Of a DNA stretch of 64,000 nucleotides, positions 47,706 through 57,593 are shown piece by piece. The stretch covers positions 248,001 through 312,000 of the forward strand of contig NZ_CADDWI010000008.1 in the NCBI RefSeq assembly GCF_902809845.1, in the 5' to 3' direction. Below the pieces are notes generated by a model. The model did not search any database and was not told where the DNA came from. It was given only the letters and a program-made list of their open reading frames with translations. Position 1 is the first letter of the stretch. Each line of letters begins with the position of its first letter. This stretch comes from Chelativorans sp. Marseille-P2723. Its GTDB lineage: Bacteria > Pseudomonadota > Alphaproteobacteria > Rhizobiales > Rhizobiaceae. A program made the position numbers and the translations under genes.

Positions 47706-49463
47706 ATGAACATCTTTGCTGATTTTTCCGCGCGGGTTGCCAGCGCTATCGACGCCCTGGCCCTGCGCGCCGTGGACGGAGGAGAACTCGACCTTTCGCG
47801 TGTGACGGTCGAGCCGCCGCGCGATGCAAGCCATGGCGATATAGCGACGAATGCGGCTATGGTGCTGTCGAAGGCGGTGGGCGAGAACCCGCGGACGCTT
47901 GCAGAGCGGCTGGCGGCTGAGCTTGGCAGGAACGAAGATGTTGCAGAAGCATCGGTGGCTGGTCCAGGCTTCGTCAATCTGCGCCTGAGCAACAGCTTCT
48001 GGCAAGCCCGTTTGAGCGAGATGTTGGAACTTGCCGGTGACTACGGACGCTCTGAAATGGGCGGCAAGCGCAGGGTCAATATCGAATATGTCTCCGCCAA
48101 CCCAACCGGTCCGATGCATGTCGGCCATTGCCGCGGGGCAGTCGTTGGGGATGCGCTTGCAAATCTTCTTTCTTTCGTCGGGTACGACGTCACGCGGGAA
48201 TACTATATCAACGACGCCGGCGCCCAGATCGACATTCTGGGACGGTCCGTGTTCATTCGTTATCGCGAAGCATTAGGCGAGAAGGTCGTTGAAATTCCGG
48301 AAGGGCTTTATCCCGGCGAATACCTGGTTCCTCTCGGGAAATCGCTTGCCGAGGAATTCAGGACCAAGCTTCTGGAGATGCCGGAGGAGGAAGCGCTAGC
48401 AATCGTGAAGGATCGCGCTATTGATGCCATGATGGCGATGATCCGCGCCGATCTTGCCGCGCTCAACGTCCATCATGATGTCTTTTTCTCGGAGAGATCA
48501 CTGCACGCCGACAATGGCAGTGCCATCCGCTCCGCCATCAACAACCTGACGATGAAGGGGCACGTCTACCGCGGCAAGCTGCCACCTCCCAAAGGGCAAC
48601 TGCCCGATGATTGGGAAGACCGTGAGCAAATCCTCTTCCGTTCCACCCATGTGGGGGACGATATCGACCGGCCGCTCATCAAATCCGACGGTACCTTCAC
48701 CTATTTTGCCGCGGACGTGGCCTATATGAAGGAAAAATATGCGCGTGGATTCGAGCAGCTCATCTATGTGCTGGGTGCCGACCACGGTGGGTATGTTAAA
48801 CGGCTGGAGGCGCTTGCCCGCGCTATTTCCGACGGTAAGCTGGAGCTCAATGTCATCCTGTGCCAGCTGGTGAGGCTCTTCCGGGCCGGGGAGCCCGTGC
48901 GCATGTCGAAGCGGGCAGGGGAGTTCGTGACCTTGCGCGACGTCATAGACGAAGTGGGGCGCGATCCGGTACGCTTCATGATGCTTTACCGCAAGGCAGA
49001 CGCGCCGCTCGACTTCGATTTTGCGAAGGTAACCGAACAGTCCAAGGATAATCCGGTTTTTTATGTCCAGTATGCGTCGGCGCGCTGCCATTCCGTTTTC
49101 CGTCAGGCGAAGGAGCAGTTGTCGGTCGAAATTTTTGATCGCGCTGACATGCGCACCGCCCTCCATCGCCTGGAGGATGAAGGCGAGATTTCACTGATGC
49201 GTAAACTCGCCGAGTACCCGCGTCTTGTTGAAAGTGCGGCCAAGGCCATGGAGCCGCACAGGATTGCGTTCTATCTTTACGACCTTGCCAGCCAGTTCCA
49301 CATGCAGTGGAATCGCGGCACCGAGGCAGATCGCTTACGTTTTGTTAAAGTTAACGACCGAGAGTTGACATATGCCAGGCTGGGTCTGGTGCAGGCTGTA
49401 TGCGATGTGCTGGCGTCCGGACTTTCGCTTGTAGGCGCGGACGCCCCGGCGGAGATGCGCTGA
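47706..49463 (+). CDS. argS: Arginyl-tRNA synthetase
   Basis: ArgRS is a class I synthetase that charges tRNA-Arg. The 585-residue protein has the N-terminal Add1 domain, the HIGH-type motif [15 protein letters not shown], and the MSK-type [10 protein letters not shown]. The C-terminal DALR anticodon domain contains [18 protein letters not shown]. It follows dgt by 54 bases. Confidence 0.98.
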   Translation: MNIFADFSARVASAIDALALRAVDGGELDLSRVTVEPPRDASHGDIATNAAMVLSKAVGENPRTLAERLAAELGRNEDVAEASVAGPGFVNLRLSNSFWQARLSEMLELAGDYGRSEMGGKRRVNIEYVSANPTGPMHVGHCRGAVVGDALANLLSFVGYDVTREYYINDAGAQIDILGRSVFIRYREALGEKVVEIPEGLYPGEYLVPLGKSLAEEFRTKLLEMPEEEALAIVKDRAIDAMMAMIRADLAALNVHHDVFFSERSLHADNGSAIRSAINNLTMKGHVYRGKLPPPKGQLPDDWEDREQILFRSTHVGDDIDRPLIKSDGTFTYFAADVAYMKEKYARGFEQLIYVLGADHGGYVKRLEALARAISDGKLELNVILCQLVRLFRAGEPVRMSKRAGEFVTLRDVIDEVGRDPVRFMMLYRKADAPLDFDFAKVTEQSKDNPVFYVQYASARCHSVFRQAKEQLSVEIFDRADMRTALHRLEDEGEISLMRKLAEYPRLVESAAKAMEPHRIAFYLYDLASQFHMQWNRGTEADRLRFVKVNDRELTYARLGLVQAVCDVLASGLSLVGADAPAEMR

Positions 49464-49554
49464 TCGCATACGGATAAAACTGTCACCATTTGCTCACAAT
49501 GCGCTGGTAGGCCAAACGAATCGTGACGTCGCGACGTCCGAGCGGGTGTGGGAA

Positions 49555-51771
49555 ATGGCTGAGAAAAATATGAAGATGAGCGCCGACCAGGGCGAGCTGT
49601 CGCACGACGATCCTTTCGCCGAGCTGACACGCATTATGGGACATGATCCGCAGTCGCTGTCGCCGCTGCTGCAGGGTCGAAAGGCACAAACGAACGATTT
49701 GGCGCTGGAACTTGAAAACGAGCTGATGGCCGGCGCTGTCCCGCAGCAGGGAAGCGGGCGACATACCCAGGCTGAGATCATTCAGTGGCGCGATGCAGCG
49801 TGGCAAGACGAACAATCTGTGATTGCTGACAGCGCTCATGGAGCAGTCTCCAGCGCCCACTCCGCAGAGAGCCTTCTTGAGGCGGAACTGGACAGCATTT
49901 TTGACGCAGGAGAACCTGGTAACGGCGGCGCGTACGGGGACGAACATGCGGTTCCCGGGCACCCTTTGGACGGGAATGAGCCTTTTTCTGCCGGGGGTTA
50001 CGACTCCTCGCAGCCGCGCTACGCGGCTGCGGCGCCCGCCCAATCAGAAGCTGCCGATTGGACCTTTCGGGCCGCCACTCCAGCAAGGACGCCCTTATCG
50101 GAGCGGCAGGCAGCGTATCATGCAACACCCTCGCCTGAGATGCCGGAACCTTTCTGGGGGCCGCAGCCTCCCCGGGGGAGCGACCGCACCGCAGAGAATC
50201 AGTCAGCTGCCTTGTGGCACGAACAGGAAATCCGTCCTGCCGAGCAGGCTTGGGATGAAGCATTCCAGTCTGAGCAGTCCCATGATGCTTTGCGCGCGCC
50301 CCGCCATGTCAGCTTGCAACCGGAGATCGAGACCGTCGAGGTGGCGCAGGCTGCCGTCCCTGTTACCCATCATCTCGATATTCCAGAGGTTCGCTATCGC
50401 GAGGAGGTAAAACCCTCCACCGATTTTGATGAGATCGAGGAAATTCTGGCAGGTGCCTTCGGGGAAGCCGTGGAAGCGGCCAGCCACGAGGAGAGGATGG
50501 CGGGTGATCCTGCCGTTAAGGAGGCACCCGGCGCTGGCGAGGATGGCGATATCTTCGGAGACGATTTCACCAGAAGCATTGCCGCCGCTGCCGGGATTGA
50601 GCAAGGCGGCGGGGTACAGGATGCTTATCCCGAGTTCGCAAGCCAGCCGGCCGATATTTATCATCAGCAGGATTGGGCATCGCCCCACGCTCATGATTCG
50701 CTGAAGCCGGCACCTGGAATCGCTCCTCCGCCACCAGCGGCCGGCTCGCGGTTGGCTTCATATTCGACGCTCGCCATTGGCCTCATCGGCGGTGTGGTGA
50801 TTTTGGGCGGCGCTGCTCTTCTGGCCATGTCATTCACGGGCGGGGGCAGCGACGAGCCAGTTCTCGTGGCTGCAGAGGATTCGCCGATTAAGGTGCGTCC
50901 TGAAAATCCCGGCGGCATCCAGATCCCGAACCAGGATAATCCAGTCTACAGGCGTGTTTCAGGCGAGCAGGCAGCGGACGCGCGCCCGGCACAGCAGCAA
51001 CTCATCACTACGACGGAGGAGCCGGTCGACCTGCCCCAACCGGAGGAGGTGCGTAGTGACCTGCCTGGGGTAGACGTTGGCGATGATATTGCCGCCAAGA
51101 TCGAGGAGCGGTTGACGAACTCCGCGGAGGAAACGGCGGACGAGAGCGTGATTGCGCTGACACCTCGCCGTGTCCGTTCGCTGGTGGTGCGTCCGGACGG
51201 CACCATGGTGCCGCGTGAAATACCCGAACCCGCTGAGACAACCGGAACGACTGCGGAGAGGCAGACGGAGGCGCCGGTGGTCGAAGTCGCAGCTGCTTCA
51301 ACCGACGAGACCCAGCCAGAGGCGGCTAGGGCAGAGGAAAGCCCGGCGACTGTACCTAGTTCGGGGCCGATCCCACCCGCGCGCCCGGCGAATGTCGCCG
51401 TAGCGGAGCAGCCGCAGACCAGATCCGATTCACCTGGAATCCTTACGAGGCGGGAGGCGCCGCAGCCGCCTGCCGCTCAGCAGGTCGCCGCAGTTGCAGC
51501 GCCTGCGCCTACCGCAGCGGCTGCCGCTTCCGAATGGTCCGTGCAGATTTCATCTCAACCCACCGTCGAAAGCGCTCAGCAGTCCTACCAGCAATTGGCG
51601 CAGCGTTATGGTGAAATGCTACAGGGCAGGGGTGTCAACATCGTCAAGGCGGAAATCGAAGGGAAGGGCACCTACTACCGCGTGCGCATCCCATCCAACT
51701 CCAAGGACGATGCGATCCAGCTTTGTGAACGGCTGAAGGGAGCCGGCGGTAGCTGTTTCGTTTCGAAGTAG
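49555..51771 (+). CDS. SPOR-domain inner membrane protein
   Basis: SPOR domains bind denuded septal peptidoglycan and often mark division proteins. The 738-residue product is mostly disordered and acidic, with a single membrane segment (about residues 403-424, LASYSTLAIGLIGGVVILGG). A periplasmic part then ends with a SPOR domain (WSVQISSQPTVESAQQSYQQ onwards). The long cytosolic N-terminus (about 400 residues) is unusual in size. An ATG at 49555 is chosen over a GTG at 49546. It lies before nagZ. Confidence 0.85.
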   Translation: MAEKNMKMSADQGELSHDDPFAELTRIMGHDPQSLSPLLQGRKAQTNDLALELENELMAGAVPQQGSGRHTQAEIIQWRDAAWQDEQSVIADSAHGAVSSAHSAESLLEAELDSIFDAGEPGNGGAYGDEHAVPGHPLDGNEPFSAGGYDSSQPRYAAAAPAQSEAADWTFRAATPARTPLSERQAAYHATPSPEMPEPFWGPQPPRGSDRTAENQSAALWHEQEIRPAEQAWDEAFQSEQSHDALRAPRHVSLQPEIETVEVAQAAVPVTHHLDIPEVRYREEVKPSTDFDEIEEILAGAFGEAVEAASHEERMAGDPAVKEAPGAGEDGDIFGDDFTRSIAAAAGIEQGGGVQDAYPEFASQPADIYHQQDWASPHAHDSLKPAPGIAPPPPAAGSRLASYSTLAIGLIGGVVILGGAALLAMSFTGGGSDEPVLVAAEDSPIKVRPENPGGIQIPNQDNPVYRRVSGEQAADARPAQQQLITTTEEPVDLPQPEEVRSDLPGVDVGDDIAAKIEERLTNSAEETADESVIALTPRRVRSLVVRPDGTMVPREIPEPAETTGTTAERQTEAPVVEVAAASTDETQPEAARAEESPATVPSSGPIPPARPANVAVAEQPQTRSDSPGILTRREAPQPPAAQQVAAVAAPAPTAAAAASEWSVQISSQPTVESAQQSYQQLAQRYGEMLQGRGVNIVKAEIEGKGTYYRVRIPSNSKDDAIQLCERLKGAGGSCFVSK

Positions 51772-51948
51772 GCGTTGCCCCCAAGTTTTTGAGCCGTCGC
51801 GGCAACGCGGCGGTCCCGCGTCTTTGGTGCGTGAGGCGAGGCTTGTGTTCAAGACCTGCCTAACGCGCAGATTCAGCATTCCTGCGAAGTTCCCCATAAT
51901 GAAACGCCGGCACGTGTCTTGTGCTGCAGTTCCCGCTATGTTTGCCCC

Positions 51949-52977
51949 ATGAGCGAATCAAAAGCTATGATCCTCGGCGTGAACGGCTTGAGGCTTTCCG
52001 CGGATGAGAAGGCCTTCTTCGGGGACGAGCGGCCCTGGGGTTTCATCCTCTTTGCTCGAAACCTCTCGGAGTCCGAACAGGTGCGAGATCTCGCCGCCGC
52101 GGTGCGCGAATGTGTCGGCCGGCCTGAGGCGCCCATATTCATCGATCAGGAGGGCGGACGCGTCCAGCGGCTGCGCCCGCCACTGGCACCGAACTATCCT
52201 GACGCGGCGGCGATCGGCGCGCTTTATACCCGGGAGCCGGAAGCCGGCCTGCGTGCCTCCTGGCTAATGGGGCGCCTGCACGCCTTCGAACTGACGCGCC
52301 ACGATCTATCCGCGAACTGCTTTCCAGTGCTTGATGTCCCCTCTGAGGGAGCACATGACGTTATCGGCGACCGTGCTTTCGCGCACGAGCCCGACGCGGT
52401 TGCCGCACTCGGCCGTGCTGCAGCCGACGGACTGATGGCGGGCGGCATCCTGCCGGTGATGAAGCACATTCCGGGACACGGAAGGGCGGGCGTGGACAGC
52501 CATAAGGCGCTTCCCAGGGTCGATGCCCCCCTTAAGGAACTGCACGATTGGGATTTCGCGCCGTTCAGGGCGCTTTCCGACCTGCCGATGGCCATGACCG
52601 CGCATGTGGTCTATGCGGATATTGATTCGGAGAACCCGTCCACCACATCCAGACGGGTCATACGCGACGTCATACGCGGGCAGATCGGTTTCGACGGGCT
52701 CCTGATGAGCGACGACGTGTCAATGCACGCACTTTCTGGGGATTTCTCGGCGCGCGCCTCCGCGATACTTGCAGCCGGATGTGATCTCGTCCTTCACTGC
52801 ACTGGCGTCATGGCTGAAATGCAGGCTATTGCCGAAAGGGCGCCGGAATTATGCGGCAAGTCTTTCGAACGAGCGGCAAGTGCCCTAGCAGCAAGACGCC
52901 AAGCTGACGGAGCGGACGAGGATCAAGCACGTGCGGAGTTCGCGCGGCTCCTTGACTGTCCGGAAGTCGCAGCCTGA
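51949..52977 (+). CDS. nagZ: Beta-N-acetylhexosaminidase
   Basis: NagZ removes GlcNAc from cell wall turnover products in the cytosol. The 342-residue product is a GH3 enzyme with the motif IDQEGGRVQRLRPP, the catalytic loop KHIPGHGRAGVDSHKALP and the nucleophile region LLMSDDVSMHAL. The ATG at 51949 gives the typical MSESKAMILG start. It follows the SPOR gene by 177 bases, which contain an 8-bp inverted repeat (51772-51779, 51801-51808). Confidence 0.96.
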   Translation: MSESKAMILGVNGLRLSADEKAFFGDERPWGFILFARNLSESEQVRDLAAAVRECVGRPEAPIFIDQEGGRVQRLRPPLAPNYPDAAAIGALYTREPEAGLRASWLMGRLHAFELTRHDLSANCFPVLDVPSEGAHDVIGDRAFAHEPDAVAALGRAAADGLMAGGILPVMKHIPGHGRAGVDSHKALPRVDAPLKELHDWDFAPFRALSDLPMAMTAHVVYADIDSENPSTTSRRVIRDVIRGQIGFDGLLMSDDVSMHALSGDFSARASAILAAGCDLVLHCTGVMAEMQAIAERAPELCGKSFERAASALAARRQADGADEDQARAEFARLLDCPEVAA

Positions 52978-53052
52978 GAGCGGGGAGCGGGTTCGTTGGC
53001 CAACCCAAAGCGGCAGGAAAAGGTTGAAGAAGGGATGGGAAGGCCCGTTCCA

Positions 53053-53880
53053 ATGGACCGGCTTTGGGCAGACGATGCGGCGGAGCTCGCTGTATCTGAG
53101 CCGGCGCTCACCGTCGATGTCGATGGTTTTGAGGGGCCGCTTGACCTGCTCTTGCAACTTGCACGCAGTCAGAAGGTGGATCTCGCGCGCATCTCGGTGC
53201 TCGCTCTGGCTGAGCAATATCTTCAGTTCATCGAGCGCCTGCGCCAGATGCGCCTTGAGCTTGCCGCGGATTATCTGGTGATGGCCGCCTGGCTTGCTTA
53301 CTTGAAATCACGCCTGCTCATTCCTCGGCAAAGCGCGGATGACGAACCCTCCGGCGAGGAGATGGCGGCTCTGCTCCAGTTCCGGCTGAAGCGTTTGGAA
53401 GCGATGCGCGAGTCTGCAACTCGCCTTGTCAATCGAGACCGCCTTGGCCGCGACGTCTTCCCGCGCGGTGCGCCCGAGCCGATATCGGTCGAGACGAAAA
53501 GTGCTTACTCAGCAACGCTTTACGATCTTCTGACAGCCTATGCCTCGCAGCGCCAGCGGCGTGCTATTACCAACGTCCAGATTGCCAAGCGGGGCGTATG
53601 GTCGCTCAAGCAGGCTCGCGAGATCCTGGTCAGGCTGGCCGGAACTCTTCCGGACTGGGCCACGCTCGACAGTTTTCTTGTCGCTTATCTATCGCAGCCA
53701 GAAGAGCGTGCGACGGCGGTGGCAAGCACGTTCGCAGCCTCGCTCGAACTCGTACGCGAGGGAGCACTGGAAATCCGACAGGCGGCGCCGTTTGCGCCGA
53801 TCTATATGCGGTCCGGCTCCCGGCTCCGTCGTGATGGGGGGGCTTATGACATCTCCCGTGAAGGCGGGGCAGAAGCATGA
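53053..53880 (+). CDS. scpA: Segregation and condensation protein A
   Basis: ScpA is the kleisin that bridges SMC heads in chromosome condensation. The 275-residue product has the N-terminal motif FEGPLDLLLQLARSQKVDL and the C-terminal winged helix. ATG at 53053 is chosen, with GGAAGG upstream; ATG 53035 and TTG 52996 lie in the same frame and cannot be excluded. Its stop overlaps scpB by four bases. Confidence 0.93.
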   Translation: MDRLWADDAAELAVSEPALTVDVDGFEGPLDLLLQLARSQKVDLARISVLALAEQYLQFIERLRQMRLELAADYLVMAAWLAYLKSRLLIPRQSADDEPSGEEMAALLQFRLKRLEAMRESATRLVNRDRLGRDVFPRGAPEPISVETKSAYSATLYDLLTAYASQRQRRAITNVQIAKRGVWSLKQAREILVRLAGTLPDWATLDSFLVAYLSQPEERATAVASTFAASLELVREGALEIRQAAPFAPIYMRSGSRLRRDGGAYDISREGGAEA

Positions 53881-54620
53881 CCGAGACGACAACCAATGTC
53901 ATTCCGTTCGTCGCGGAAGACGACCGGCCCCCGTCCCCAAGCGAAGCGGACACCTTGCAAGACACCGTCGGACTAGCGGAATTCAAGCGAATGGCCGAAG
54001 CATTGGTCTTCGCCAGCGCGGAGCCAGTCACCGAGAAGGTACTTGCGGAAAGGCTGCCTGATGGTGCTGACATCCCCACCATCATGGAAGACCTCAAGCG
54101 CGATTATGCCATGCGGGGGGTTAATCTCGTGCGGGTTGAGGATAGCTGGGCCTTCCGGACCGCGCGGGATCTTTCCTTCCTGATGAGCCGCAATGCAGTG
54201 CAACAGAGGAAGCTGTCGCGTGCCGCCCTCGAAATGCTTGCAGTAATTGCCTACCATCAGCCCGTCACCCGCGCTGAAATCGAGGATATACGCGGGGTCG
54301 AGACTTCCAAGGGCACGCTCGACCTGCTCCTGGAGACGGGGTGGATTCGCATGAGAGGGCGACGCCGTACGCCCGGGCGCCCCGTCACCTATGGCACTAC
54401 GCGAGAGTTTCTTGACCATTTCGGGTTGGAAGAACTGCGCGATCTTCCCGGCCTTGACGAACTCAAGGGTGCCGGCCTTCTTTCGCCACGAATGCCGGCC
54501 AGTTTCTCCATGCCCCAGCCGCCTGCCGATCCAGACAGCCTGATGGAGGACGAAGATCCCCTGAGAGACATCGACCTTGAGGAGCTTGGACTGTTGACTC
54601 CTCGTGTGGAGAATGATTGA
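53877..54620 (+). CDS. scpB: Segregation and condensation protein B
   Basis: ScpB dimers bind ScpA in the condensin complex. The 247-residue product has the winged-helix core LEMLAVIAYHQPVTRAEIEDI and the motif GRPVTYGTTREFLDHFGL. The tail is acidic. It overlaps scpA by four bases, so the two are probably translationally coupled. Confidence 0.95.
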   Translation: MTETTTNVIPFVAEDDRPPSPSEADTLQDTVGLAEFKRMAEALVFASAEPVTEKVLAERLPDGADIPTIMEDLKRDYAMRGVNLVRVEDSWAFRTARDLSFLMSRNAVQQRKLSRAALEMLAVIAYHQPVTRAEIEDIRGVETSKGTLDLLLETGWIRMRGRRRTPGRPVTYGTTREFLDHFGLEELRDLPGLDELKGAGLLSPRMPASFSMPQPPADPDSLMEDEDPLRDIDLEELGLLTPRVEND

Positions 54621-54670
54621 CCCCAGCTTACGGGGCCAACCCGTACCAATTTCGGGGTAAATGCGGCAGA

Positions 54671-55774
54671 ATGATCGAGGCGGTAGATAAGACTGCGCGG
54701 GTGACTGCGGGTGTCACCTTTGCGGCACGACTCTCGTTCGAGGGTATCAGCCACCGCTTTGCCCCGGGCCAGGTTACGCTGGACAATGTCACCCTTTCTG
54801 CCGAGCCGGGCGAGGTCCTGTGTTTGCTCGGACCATCGGGTTCCGGAAAAACGACGCTCCTGAGAATCGCCGCGGGCATTGAAGCCCAGTGTGCTGGCCG
54901 CGTGCTCCTGAACGATCGGGAAATCGCGGGCCCGAATATCTTTCTGCCGCCGGAAAACCGCTCCATTGGTTTGGTCTTCCAGGATTTTGCTCTTTTTCCG
55001 CATCTGACGATTCTTGAAAATGTCCGCTTCGGCCTGACCGCGCTCTCCCGTGAGGAAGCTACCAAAGAGGCAATGATCGCGCTCACCCGTGTCGGGCTTG
55101 GGCGTTATGCGTCGGCCTATCCGCATGTTCTTTCCGGCGGAGAGCAACAGCGTGTGGCATTGGCACGTGCGCTCGCGCCGCGTCCCGCAGTGCTCCTGAT
55201 GGACGAGCCTTTCTCCGGCCTTGACTCTCGCCTCAAGGATAGCGTCCGGGCGGAGACCCTTGCGATTTTGCGCCAGAGCCGGGCGACGGCAATCGTCGTC
55301 ACCCATGATGCGGAAGAGGCGATGCGGCTCGGCGATCGCATTGCGCTACTGAAGGGTGGACGGCTCATCCAGGTCGGGACGGCGGAGGAACTCTATCTCA
55401 AGCCTGCAGACCTTTTCGTGGCCGGTTTCTTTTCCGAACTCAACCTGTTCGACGCCCACATCCGCGGTGGCATGGCAGAGACGCCGCTTGGCCAATTTGC
55501 CGCAGCCGGCCACAAAGATGGCAAGGAAGTCACAGTAGCCATCCGCCTGTCAGGCCTTGAAGTTGCCGAAGACGGGCAGGGGGTTGAGGCAAGAGTCGTT
55601 TCCAGACGGTTTCTCGGGGTGGTAGAACTGCTGGAACTTGCCCTGCCGGGGGCAGATGAGCATGTGCGCGTGCGCCTGCGCGCTGGCCTGCTTCCGCCCG
55701 GCAAGAGGGATATATGGATGAAAGTTCGGCCAAGCGACGTACTAGTGTTTGAAAGACGGAGCGAAAGCGCATAG
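54671..55774 (+). CDS. ABC transporter ATP-binding protein, orphan
   Basis: The 367-residue product has Walker A GPSGSGKTT, signature LSGGEQQRVALARAL, Walker B VLLMDEPF and a C-terminal TOBE-type domain. It resembles importer ATPases of the FbpC/PotA/CysA class. No permease or binding-protein gene lies nearby, so its transporter is not identified. The start at 54671 removes 18 residues that overlap the scpB end. It lies between scpB and tatA. Confidence 0.88.
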   Translation: MIEAVDKTARVTAGVTFAARLSFEGISHRFAPGQVTLDNVTLSAEPGEVLCLLGPSGSGKTTLLRIAAGIEAQCAGRVLLNDREIAGPNIFLPPENRSIGLVFQDFALFPHLTILENVRFGLTALSREEATKEAMIALTRVGLGRYASAYPHVLSGGEQQRVALARALAPRPAVLLMDEPFSGLDSRLKDSVRAETLAILRQSRATAIVVTHDAEEAMRLGDRIALLKGGRLIQVGTAEELYLKPADLFVAGFFSELNLFDAHIRGGMAETPLGQFAAAGHKDGKEVTVAIRLSGLEVAEDGQGVEARVVSRRFLGVVELLELALPGADEHVRVRLRAGLLPPGKRDIWMKVRPSDVLVFERRSESA

Positions 55775-55814
55775 ATCATGAAAGCGTCCTCTTAATCAGG
55801 CAAAGAGATCAATC

Positions 55815-56030
55815 ATGGGTTCCTTCTCGATCTGGCACTGGCTCATTGTGCTCGTGGTGGTGTTGCTCCTGTTCGGCCGGGGCAAGATTCCTGAGCTGAT
55901 GGGCGACATGGCCAAAGGCATAAAGAACTTCCGCAAGGGAATGGCCGACGATCCCGACGAGACCAAGACGGTCGAGCATCGCGCCGACGAGCAGGTGAGT
56001 GATGCCAAGGAGAAGGCAGGCAAGTCTTAA
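55815..56030 (+). CDS. tatA: Twin-arginine translocase subunit TatA
   Basis: TatA oligomerises to form the pore-like part of the Tat pathway for folded proteins. The 71-residue product starts [21 protein letters not shown], with one membrane helix followed by the conserved [17 protein letters not shown] hinge and amphipathic helix. It is the first gene of tatABC. Confidence 0.97.
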   Translation: MGSFSIWHWLIVLVVVLLLFGRGKIPELMGDMAKGIKNFRKGMADDPDETKTVEHRADEQVSDAKEKAGKS

Positions 56031-56061
56031 ATGACGACGCCGTCTTTCGGAATGTTGGACG

Positions 56062-56673
56062 ATGTTTGATTTGGGCTGGTCCGAAATCCTTGTCATTGCG
56101 ATCGTGCTGATCGTAATCGTCGGGCCAAAGGACTTGCCCAAGGTCTTGCGCAGTTTCGGACGCACGACGGCGAAGCTGCGCGTGATGGCGGGCGATTTCC
56201 GCAAGCAGTTCGACGAGGCTTTGCGGGAGGCGGAACTGGACGAAGTCAAGGGACTGGTTGACGATGTCCGCAAGCTTGACCCGCGCAAGGAGCTGAGACA
56301 GCACCTCAGCCCGCTGGAGCAGGCCGGCCGTGACATTCGCAGCAGCCTGGATGAGGCAGCAAAGCCCAAGCCGGAAGTGAAGACGGAGAAAGCGGAAAGC
56401 CTGGGGGCGGCAGCTTCCGAAGCTGCGGCTTCTGCACCGGAGGCCGCCGCTGCATCTGTAAAGCAAACGCCTTCTTCGGCCTCACCTGCCACTGAAACCT
56501 CGTCCGGCGGTGCCGCGTCTGCAAACGAGCCGAAAGCCGCTCCAGGCGCCACCAATCCGAAACACGCGGCGGAGAAAGCGCCTGCCCGCAAGACGGCCGT
56601 GGCGAAGAAAACAGACAAGCCTGCTGTGAAGACCGCTTCCAGCGCGCGGAAGAATGCAGGGTCGGGTACGTGA
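56062..56673 (+). CDS. tatB: Twin-arginine translocase subunit TatB
   Basis: TatB joins TatC to form the substrate receptor for twin-arginine signal peptides. The 203-residue product starts MFDLGWSEILVIAIVLIVIVG, has the GPKDLPKVLRSFGR hinge, and ends in a long Ala/Lys/Pro-rich disordered tail. Its stop overlaps the tatC GTG by four bases. Confidence 0.97.
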   Translation: MFDLGWSEILVIAIVLIVIVGPKDLPKVLRSFGRTTAKLRVMAGDFRKQFDEALREAELDEVKGLVDDVRKLDPRKELRQHLSPLEQAGRDIRSSLDEAAKPKPEVKTEKAESLGAAASEAAASAPEAAAASVKQTPSSASPATETSSGGAASANEPKAAPGATNPKHAAEKAPARKTAVAKKTDKPAVKTASSARKNAGSGT

Positions 56674-57542
56674 GTTCCAATAAAGACGAAGAAGATGAGA
56701 TCGAGAAGTCCTCGGCGCCGCTGATCGAGCATCTGATCGAGCTGCGTAGACGCCTCATATGGGCGATCGCGGGCTTTTTTGTCGCGTTCCTTATTTGCTT
56801 CTACTTTGCCAAATCCATCTTCAACCTGCTGGTTATTCCTTTCCAATGGGCAACGCGTTGGGCTGGGCTCGACGCGGATAAGGTCGACCTGATCTATACC
56901 GCGCCGCAGGAATTCTTCTTCACACAGATCAAGCTTGCCATGTTCGGCGGCCTCGTGTTGGCGTTCCCGATCATTGCCACACAGATATACAAGTTCGTAG
57001 CCCCCGGCCTTTACCGGAACGAGCGGCGCGCGTTCCTCCCTTTTCTCATTGCATCGCCGATCCTGTTCCTTATTGGCGCCGCGCTCGTCTACTTCTTCTT
57101 TACGCCAATGGTGATGTGGTTCTTCCTTTCCATGCAGCAAGTCGGGCCGGATAGCGAGATTCACATTTCGCTGCTGCCGCGCGTGTCGGAGTATCTCAGC
57201 CTCATCATGACGCTGATTCTTTCCTTCGGGCTGGTCTTCCAGCTCCCGGTGGTGACGACTCTGATGGCGCGTGTGGGGCTTCTTTCTTCGCAGGCCCTGG
57301 TAGACAAGCGCAAGATTGCCATCGTTGCAGCCTTCGTTGTCGCCGCTGTTCTGACGCCACCTGATCCGGTAAGCCAAATCGGCCTTGCGCTTCCCACCAT
57401 CCTTCTCTACGAAATTTCGATCTGGAGCGCGCGGATGGTAGAGCGCAGACGCGAAGAAGAACGGCTTGCCGCTGAAGCTGCGGAAGCCGAAGGCGACGCC
57501 GGACAGACCGCGAGCAATGCTGGTACGGGTTCGGTTTCGTAA
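56670..57542 (+). CDS. tatC: Twin-arginine translocase subunit TatC
   Basis: TatC is the six-helix membrane core that binds the twin-arginine motif. The 290-residue product has LIEHLIELRRRLIWAI at the start, the family's Glu-containing loop (TAPQEFFFTQIKLAMFGG) and six membrane segments. It starts with GTG at 56670 inside the tatB stop. The C-terminal tail is charged and disordered. Confidence 0.97.
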   Translation: MSSNKDEEDEIEKSSAPLIEHLIELRRRLIWAIAGFFVAFLICFYFAKSIFNLLVIPFQWATRWAGLDADKVDLIYTAPQEFFFTQIKLAMFGGLVLAFPIIATQIYKFVAPGLYRNERRAFLPFLIASPILFLIGAALVYFFFTPMVMWFFLSMQQVGPDSEIHISLLPRVSEYLSLIMTLILSFGLVFQLPVVTTLMARVGLLSSQALVDKRKIAIVAAFVVAAVLTPPDPVSQIGLALPTILLYEISIWSARMVERRREEERLAAEAAEAEGDAGQTASNAGTGSVS

Positions 57543-57593
57543 TCAACGACTGGGTTCCGCGCCCTATCTTGCCTGCTTGCCCGGATTTGGAAC

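Noticed and set aside
55809-57377. Minus-strand open frame (522 codons) opposite tatA, tatB and tatC
   Set aside because: The plus-strand tat genes are certain, and this frame has no signal, domain or ribosome site.
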